From CAZWEZ01 sp964632795 (lineage in GTDB: Bacteria > Pseudomonadota > Alphaproteobacteria > Rhodospirillales > 2-02-FULL-58-16): a stretch of DNA of 19,403 bases. A model generated the notes under the pieces. That model made no database searches. It saw only the letters and a program-made list of their open reading frames with translations, and was not told the origin of the DNA. This document shows, in pieces, positions 14,731 through 19,403 of this stretch (within the stretch, counting starts at the first letter, position 1; the number at the start of each line of letters is the position of its first letter). The DNA lies in contig CAZWEZ010000072.1 in assembly GCA_964632795.1 (NCBI GenBank), forward strand, positions 1 to 19,403. Reading direction: 5' to 3'. A program made the translations under genes and the position numbers.

Positions 14731-16281
14731 ATGAACCAACGTATCCTGATCGTCGATTTCGGCTCCCAGGTGACCCAGCTGATCGCCCGGCGGGTCCGCG
14801 AGAGCGGCGTCTACTGCGAGATCCACCCCTTCAACCTGGTCGACGCCGCCTTCCTGGACGCCTTCGCGCCGGTGGCGGCGATCCTCTCGGGCGGCCCGGC
14901 CTCGGTCGCCGAAATCGGCACCCCGCGGGCGCCCAAGGCCCTGTTCGAGCTCGCAATTCCGGTGCTCGGCATCTGCTACGGCCAGATGACCATGGCCGCC
15001 CAGTTGGGCGGCCAGGTGGCGGCTTCGGACCACCGCGAGTTCGGCCGCGCCGAGGTCGAGGTGGTGGACGACTGCGCGCTGTTCCACGGGGTGTGGGAGG
15101 TGGGCTCGAGGGAACAGGTGTGGATGAGCCACGGCGACCGGGTGACCGGCCTGCCCGAGGGCTTCCGCGTGGTCGCCTCCTCCGCGGGCGCGCCGTTCGC
15201 CGTCATCGCCGACGACGGGCGCCGCTTCTACGGCCTGATGTTCCACCCCGAGGTGGTCCACACCCCGCACGGCGCCGCCCTGTTGGAGAACTTCACCCAC
15301 CGCGTGGCCGGCTGCTCGGGCGACTGGACGATGGCCGTCTTCCGCCGCCAGGCGATCGAGCGGGCGCGCGCCCAGGTGGGCGACGGGCGGGTCATCTGCG
15401 GGCTGTCGGGCGGCGTCGATTCGTCGGTGGTCGCCAAGCTGCTGCACGAGGCGATCGGCGAGCGCCTCTACTGCGTGCTGGTCGATACCGGGCTGCTGCG
15501 CCACGGCGAGGCCGACCAGGTGGCCGGGCTGTTCCGCGACACCTACAACGTGCCGCTGGTGACGCGCGACGCCGGCCAGCTGTTCCTCGGCAAGCTGGCC
15601 GGCATCACCGATCCCGAACGCAAGCGCAAGATCATTGGCGCCACCTTCATCGACGTCTTCGAGGAGGAGGCGGCCAAGGTGGAAGGCGCCAAATTCCTGG
15701 CCCAGGGGACGCTGTATCCGGACGTCATCGAATCGGTGTCGTTCGCCGGCGGCCCGTCGGCGACCATCAAATCCCACCACAACGTCGGCGGCTTGCCCGA
15801 ACGGATGAACCTGGAGCTGGTCGAGCCCCTGCGCGAGCTGTTCAAGGACGAGGTCCGCGAACTGGGCCGCGAGCTGGGCCTGCCCGACGACCTGGTCGGC
15901 CGCCACCCGTTCCCGGGCCCGGGACTGGCGATCCGCATCCCGGGCGAGATCACCACCGCCAAGGTCGACATCCTGCGCCAGGCCGACGTCATCTACCTCG
16001 ACGAGATCCGCAACGCCGGGCTGTATGACGACATCTGGCAGGCGTTCTGCGTCCTGCTGCCGGTGCAGACGGTGGGCGTGATGGGCGACGCCAGAACCTA
16101 CGACTACGTGTGCGCGCTGCGGGCGGTGACCTCGACCGACGGCATGACGGCCGACTCCTACCCCTTCGACCACGACTTCCTGGGCCGGACCGCCAACCGC
16201 ATCATCAACCAGGTGCCCGGCATCAACCGGGTGGTCTACGACGTCACCAGCAAGCCCCCCGGAACCATCGAGTGGGAATAA
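14731..16281 (+). CDS. guaA: GMP synthase (glutamine-hydrolysing)
   Basis: This 516-residue two-domain enzyme converts XMP to GMP with ATP and glutamine, the last step of GMP synthesis in the cytoplasm. The class I amidotransferase domain (about 1-190) has oxyanion ILSGGPASV, nucleophile C82 in GICYGQ, and H171 and E173 in FHPEV. The ATP-pyrophosphatase domain has the PP-loop SGGVDSS at 225-231. The dimerisation domain ends with the family-typical TSKPPGTIEWE. AAAAGGA lies 10 nt before ATG 14731. It is divergent from the thi operon; a small hairpin CGGCT-ATAG-AGCCG (14695-14708) lies in the leader and does not look like a purine aptamer. Confidence 0.98.
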   Translation: MNQRILIVDFGSQVTQLIARRVRESGVYCEIHPFNLVDAAFLDAFAPVAAILSGGPASVAEIGTPRAPKALFELAIPVLGICYGQMTMAAQLGGQVAASDHREFGRAEVEVVDDCALFHGVWEVGSREQVWMSHGDRVTGLPEGFRVVASSAGAPFAVIADDGRRFYGLMFHPEVVHTPHGAALLENFTHRVAGCSGDWTMAVFRRQAIERARAQVGDGRVICGLSGGVDSSVVAKLLHEAIGERLYCVLVDTGLLRHGEADQVAGLFRDTYNVPLVTRDAGQLFLGKLAGITDPERKRKIIGATFIDVFEEEAAKVEGAKFLAQGTLYPDVIESVSFAGGPSATIKSHHNVGGLPERMNLELVEPLRELFKDEVRELGRELGLPDDLVGRHPFPGPGLAIRIPGEITTAKVDILRQADVIYLDEIRNAGLYDDIWQAFCVLLPVQTVGVMGDARTYDYVCALRAVTSTDGMTADSYPFDHDFLGRTANRIINQVPGINRVVYDVTSKPPGTIEWE

Positions 16282-16286
16282 GGACC

Positions 16287-16298
16287 CCTTGGTATAAG
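16287..16298 (+). repeat. Solitary 12-bp match to the right end of the 159-bp element
   Basis: CCTTGGTATAAG here equals the outermost right-end bases plus flank of the palindromic element (12091-12102). It begins 5 bp after the guaA stop. No matching inner sequence follows, so it is either a relic of an excised copy or a preferred target, and may still be chance. Confidence 0.4.
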
Positions 16299-16347
16299 AG
16301 GGCTGTCGGTTCGCCGGGGAGGCGTATCCATACCCGCTCCGAGTGCG

Positions 16348-16353
16348 TACAAT
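16348..16353 (+). promoter_or_regulatory. Possible -10 box for the histidine kinase gene
   Basis: TACAAT matches the sigma-70 -10 consensus at five of six positions and lies 24 bp upstream of the kinase ATG. The hexamer 17 bp before it (TATCCA) is a poor -35 box, so the call is tentative. Confidence 0.25.
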
Positions 16354-16377
16354 GACCGCCGATCGGAGGGGAAGGCG

Positions 16378-18501
16378 ATGAACGTACGCACCATCCTCCT
16401 CGCCCTGTCGGTGCTGACGTTGCTCTCGGTCGGGATCGGCGGCGGTGGTTTCTATCTCCACTTCCGCGGCATGGCGGTGGACGAGGCCCGCCAGGACACG
16501 GTGCGGACCGCGGTCGTCATGGCGGACAAGGTCTCGCTTTACCTCGACCGCCAGCAACGGGCCTCGCTGGCGCTCGCCGGCTCGCCCCTGCTTGCGGAGG
16601 CCCTGGCCCACCCGGACGGGGGTTCGCTGGCCGTCGTCAACACCCTGATCGACCGCCATTGCGGGGCCCTCGCGGCGTCGGTCTGCTACCTGATGGACGG
16701 CACGGGGACGACCATCGCTTCGAGCAACCGCGACACCCCGACCAGCTTCGTCGGCAAGAACTACGCCTTCCGGCCCTATTTCCAGGAGGCCCTGGCCGGC
16801 CGGCCGGCGATTTACCTCGCCCTCGGCGTGACCTCGAAGAAGCGCGGCATCTATTTCTCCAGCCCCGTCACCGCCCAGCAGGGGACCAAGCGCGGGGTGA
16901 TCGTGGTCAAGGCCTCCACCGACGACCTGGACGACCTGTTCGCCAACGTCCCGGGCATTGCCATGCTGAGCGACGCCAACGGCGTGGTGTTCGCCTCGAA
17001 CCGCGACGACTGGGTGTTCCACAGCCTGAGGCCCCTCGAGGAGGTCGAGGCCGAGGCAATCTCGAAGAGCCTCCAGTTCGGCACCGAAACGCCTTCGTGG
17101 CTGGGATTGAGCGAGGCCGTCGACGGTCGGGTCAGCGGCCCGGACGGCGCCGTCTACCTGATCGGCGCCGGGAGGCTCGACCTGCTGGCGGGATGGCGGG
17201 TCATGTACCTGTTCGACACCGACCTGATCCGCATCCTGGGGTTCGCCGACCAGTCGGGCTACATGATCCTGTCCGGGTTCGGGATCCTGTTCCTGGTCAC
17301 CTGCTTCGGTGTCGTGGTCCTGTTCAGGACCGGCGCCCGGGACCTGCGCCGGCGCATGGAAGCCGCCCAGGCCATCCGCGAGAGCGAACAGCATCTCCGC
17401 AACGCCCAGCGGATCGCCCAACTGGGGATCTGGACCTGGCATGCCGAGACCGACGTCCTCGAGTGTTCGGACGAGTTCCGGCGTGCCCTGGGAAGCGAAG
17501 AGGAGATGATCGACAACGCCACCGAAAACTTCATCAAGCTGATTCATCCCGACGACCGCGAGAGAGTCGTCGAGGCCATCGAAAAGACGATCCACGAGCG
17601 GGCTCCCTACGACATCGAATACCGCGTCGTGAGACCCGCCGACGGCCGAACGGTGTGGATCCACACCCTGGCCGAGCACCTCTACGACGACCAGGGCAAC
17701 CTGGTCGCCATTTCCGGAATCGCCCGCGACATCACCGAACGCAAGAGGACGGTCAAGGCCCTGCATGAAGCCAAGGAACAGGCCGAGCTGGCCAGCCGTT
17801 CGAAATCGGAATTCCTGGCCGGCATGAGCCACGAACTGAGGACCCCGCTGAACTCGATCATCGGCTTCGCCGAAATGATGGAGGGCGAGTTCTTCGGCCC
17901 GTTGGGAGACGACAAGTACCGGGAATACGCCACCGACATCAAGGAAGGCGGGGGGCATCTTCTGAGGATCATCGGCGAAATCCTCGACATCTCGAAGATC
18001 GAGGCCGGCGAGATCGACTTCACGGAAGTCGAGATCGACGTCGCCGACGTGGTGGCCGCCTGCGAGAGGCTGCTCAAGGAGCGCGCCGCGCGGGCCGACG
18101 TCGCGGTGTCGACGGACACCCCCCAAGACCTGCCAAAGCTGTTCGCCGACGAGACCAGGGTCAAGCAGATCCTCCTCAACCTGCTTGCCAACGCGATCAA
18201 GTTCACGCCTCCCCGGGGATCGGTGACGGTCAGTGCCGGATGCGACGGCGACGGAGGCATCGTGGTCCGGGTAATCGACACCGGGTGCGGCATCGCCGCC
18301 GAGGACATCCCCCGAGTCCTGGAACCGTTCGAACAGGTGGAAGACATCATGATCCGCTCCCATGAGGGGGTCGGGCTCGGGCTGCCGTTGTCCAAGCGCC
18401 TGATCGAGCTCCACGGTGGAACCCTGGACATCGACAGCGTGCCGGGAAAGGGAACCACCATGTCGGTGAGGTTCCCGGCGGAACGCACCATCGCCCGCTG
18501 A
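16378..18501 (+). CDS. Cache-PAS sensor histidine kinase
   Basis: This 707-residue membrane kinase has TM1 at about residues 5-28, a periplasmic double-Cache region (about 30-290) and TM2 at about 294-316. The Cache region includes GKNYAFRPYFQEALAG, a motif typical of DctB-like dicarboxylate sensors. A PAS domain follows (about 350-455, ending ARDITERKR), then HisKA with phospho-acceptor H485 in SHELRTPLNSIIGF, and an HATPase with N-box LLNLLANAIKF, G1 VIDTGCGI and G2 GVGLGLPLSKRL. There is no attached receiver, and no response regulator gene lies beside it, so its partner is elsewhere. Ligand binding outside the membrane is presumably relayed to H485; the ligand is unknown. GGAGGGGAAGG just before ATG 16378 is a strong ribosome site. 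Confidence 0.93.
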   Translation: MNVRTILLALSVLTLLSVGIGGGGFYLHFRGMAVDEARQDTVRTAVVMADKVSLYLDRQQRASLALAGSPLLAEALAHPDGGSLAVVNTLIDRHCGALAASVCYLMDGTGTTIASSNRDTPTSFVGKNYAFRPYFQEALAGRPAIYLALGVTSKKRGIYFSSPVTAQQGTKRGVIVVKASTDDLDDLFANVPGIAMLSDANGVVFASNRDDWVFHSLRPLEEVEAEAISKSLQFGTETPSWLGLSEAVDGRVSGPDGAVYLIGAGRLDLLAGWRVMYLFDTDLIRILGFADQSGYMILSGFGILFLVTCFGVVVLFRTGARDLRRRMEAAQAIRESEQHLRNAQRIAQLGIWTWHAETDVLECSDEFRRALGSEEEMIDNATENFIKLIHPDDRERVVEAIEKTIHERAPYDIEYRVVRPADGRTVWIHTLAEHLYDDQGNLVAISGIARDITERKRTVKALHEAKEQAELASRSKSEFLAGMSHELRTPLNSIIGFAEMMEGEFFGPLGDDKYREYATDIKEGGGHLLRIIGEILDISKIEAGEIDFTEVEIDVADVVAACERLLKERAARADVAVSTDTPQDLPKLFADETRVKQILLNLLANAIKFTPPRGSVTVSAGCDGDGGIVVRVIDTGCGIAAEDIPRVLEPFEQVEDIMIRSHEGVGLGLPLSKRLIELHGGTLDIDSVPGKGTTMSVRFPAERTIAR

Positions 18502-18661
18502 TTCGCCCCCCCCCCCGCCGCCCCGCCCCGGCCGGTCTCGCCGGGAAACGACGCCGGGAAGATTCTCAACACTTTAGAAAGGAAGGTCTTTATTTTTTTC
18601 CGAGAACAGGGTTTGATAAAGGGGCCGAAAGGCTTGCGAAAACCCGCGAAGAGAAATTGCT

Positions 18662-18871
18662 ATGACTGTCGGAACCGTCAAATGGTTTAATCCCGCCAAG
18701 GGATATGGCTTCATCGAGCCGGAAGATGGGGGCAAGGACGCCTTCGTCCACATCTCCGCCGTCGAGCGCGCCGGATTGACCACCCTCAGGGAGGGCCAGA
18801 AGATCGAGTTCGAGCTGGTGGCCGGCCAGGACGGCCGAGCCTCGGCCGAAAACCTGGTCGCTCTCGACTGA
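18662..18871 (+). CDS. CspA-family cold-shock protein
   Basis: This 69-residue single cold-shock domain binds single-stranded RNA and DNA. RNP1 reads KGYGFIEP and RNP2 reads DAFVHIS, after the usual GTVKWFNPAKG opening; the length is that of free-standing CspA proteins. AAGAGAAA lies upstream of ATG 18662. The 160-bp gap before it is AT-richer than its surroundings near 18570-18625 and holds an 11-C run (18506-18516); a long 5' leader, common in cold-shock genes, would fit. Several paralogues are usual per genome, so no specific symbol is given. Confidence 0.96.
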   Translation: MTVGTVKWFNPAKGYGFIEPEDGGKDAFVHISAVERAGLTTLREGQKIEFELVAGQDGRASAENLVALD

Positions 18872-18913
18872 CCGCCGAAGGTCCTCCCATTCCCCATAGG
18901 AGGCCGGAACCTT

Positions 18914-18943
18914 CCCTCGGCGCCCCCCGCCGGGAGGGCATTT
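18914..18943 (+). terminator. Probable terminator after the cold-shock gene
   Basis: CCCTC-GGCG (18914-18922) pairs with CGCC-GAGGG (18928-18938, with a GG bulge) around a C-rich loop. Only a short TTT follows (18941-18943), so termination may be partial. Confidence 0.45.
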
Positions 18944-18960
18944 CGTGCGTTCGCGCCGCT

Positions 18961-18972
18961 CCTTGGTATTAA
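18961..18972 (+). repeat. Solitary 12-bp match to the left end of the 159-bp element, upstream of sciP
   Basis: CCTTGGTATTAA equals the outward reading of the left end of the palindromic element plus flank (11937-11948 on the minus strand). The preceding GCT also matches the right end of that element. It lies about 80 bp upstream of the sciP start, in what should be the sciP promoter region, and contributes a TTAA. Confidence 0.4.
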
Positions 18973-19052
18973 CCTTATTCCTTAGCGGTTCTTTAACGAC
19001 GGCGCGTGTATTCATGCGGCTGCCGATCCGAACCACCGAAGAGCAGCCGCCG

Positions 19053-19373
19053 ATGAGCCAACGCCGACACCCTTCCCACTGCGACAGGTACCGCCCCGGG
19101 CGAGCGCTCGGCCCGACCGGGCGCCCCCTGACCCGTGACGACCTGCCCCCGCCCGACACCAAGCGCTGGGTCATCCGGCGCAAGGCCGAGGTGGTGGCCG
19201 CGGTGCGCGGCGGACTGATCACCCTGGAGGAGGCCTGCCGACGCTATCAGCTGTCGGTCGACGAGTTCCTGTCCTGGCAGCACCGGCTCGACGAGCATGG
19301 GCTGGCCGGCCTGCGCTCGACCCGGACCAAGGAATACCGCCTCCGCCCCCCCCGGCGGTACCCGGGGCGTTGA
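19053..19373 (+). CDS. sciP: SciP-type CtrA inhibitor (DUF1153)
   Basis: This 106-residue protein carries the very conserved DUF1153 core: GPTGRPLTRDDLPPPDTKRWV, then IRRKAEVVAAVRGGLITLEEACRRY, QLSVDEFLSWQ and HGLAGLRSTR. In Caulobacter, SciP binds CtrA and blocks its activation of target promoters late in the cell cycle. ATG 19053 is preferred over the upstream in-frame ATG 19014, because the protein then has a length close to the family and GAAGAG lies about 10 nt before it. The tail after KEYR is arginine- and proline-rich. Two TTAA half-sites (18969 and 18993) precede it, but not at the CtrA spacing. Confidence 0.93.
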   Translation: MSQRRHPSHCDRYRPGRALGPTGRPLTRDDLPPPDTKRWVIRRKAEVVAAVRGGLITLEEACRRYQLSVDEFLSWQHRLDEHGLAGLRSTRTKEYRLRPPRRYPGR

Positions 19374-19385
19374 CGGTCCGCCAAC

Positions 19386-19403
19386 CAGGCCGCTAGTGGC
19401 CTG
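19386..19403 (+). terminator. Probable sciP terminator hairpin, cut by the window end
   Basis: CAGGCC at 19386-19391 pairs with GGCCTG at 19398-19403 around GCTAGT, starting 13 bp after the sciP stop. Whether a U-run follows cannot be seen. Confidence 0.5.

Noticed and set aside
14698..18414. Very long open frame on the minus strand across guaA and the kinase gene
   Set aside because: It is antisense to two clearly recognised genes; GC-rich codon use removes stops from the opposite strand, and the translation resembles no protein family.
18506..18516. Run of 11 C as a phase-variable tract
   Set aside because: It lies downstream of the kinase stop and far from the cold-shock start, so slippage would not change a protein; it is also a common sequencing-error site.
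18969..18996. CtrA binding site before sciP
   Set aside because: Two TTAA half-sites exist but are 20 bp apart instead of the 7 bp required.

Overview
The window comes from a GC-rich alphaproteobacterium, most plausibly one of the Rhodospirillales. SciP (DUF1153, a CtrA partner found only in Alphaproteobacteria) and a PleD-type REC-REC-GGDEF protein support the class; the order is an inference. It is ordinary chromosome: no phage, conjugation, CRISPR, tRNA or rRNA gene is visible. Genes are closely packed, and no gene-free stretch exceeds 300 bases.

Layout. 1-4243 (+): the 3' part of a class I fumarase, a SagB-type nitroreductase, a PLP enzyme of the serine hydroxymethyltransferase (SHMT) family with altered active-site residues, a LysE-family exporter that overlaps it by 11 nt, and a small ribbon-helix-helix protein. 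4342-10335 (-): a large AsmA-family protein, a PleD-like diguanylate cyclase and a Crp-type regulator. 10446-11411 (+): a membrane-anchored family 2 glycosyltransferase. 11594-14567 (-): an MmcQ/YjbR protein and a thiZXY pyrimidine-uptake operon led by a TPP riboswitch. 14731-19373 (+): guaA, a Cache-PAS sensor histidine kinase, a cold-shock protein and sciP.

How the genes work together. The clearest unit is riboswitch-thiZ-thiX-thiY: ATPase, permease and binding protein for a thiamin-precursor pyrimidine, switched off by thiamin pyrophosphate. The Crp-type protein keeps the cAMP-pocket and GTGA-reading residues, and a near-consensus CRP operator lies in the gap before the diguanylate cyclase gene. 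This suggests a local cAMP-to-c-di-GMP link. The divergent SHMT and its overlapping exporter may form an amino-acid conversion and export pair.

The most unusual content is repeat structure. A perfect 122-bp palindrome built from 30-bp tandem units sits between two convergent genes and supplies the stop codon of one. A perfect 31-bp inverted repeat lies inside the AsmA-like gene, and inversion between its arms would keep the reading frame open. A 159-bp nested palindromic element with 51-bp terminal inverted repeats provides the last codons of thiY and abuts the mmcQ start codon; 12-bp matches to its ends recur after guaA and before sciP. A 147-bp AT-rich inverted repeat fills the other convergent junction. 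None of these carries a transposase gene.
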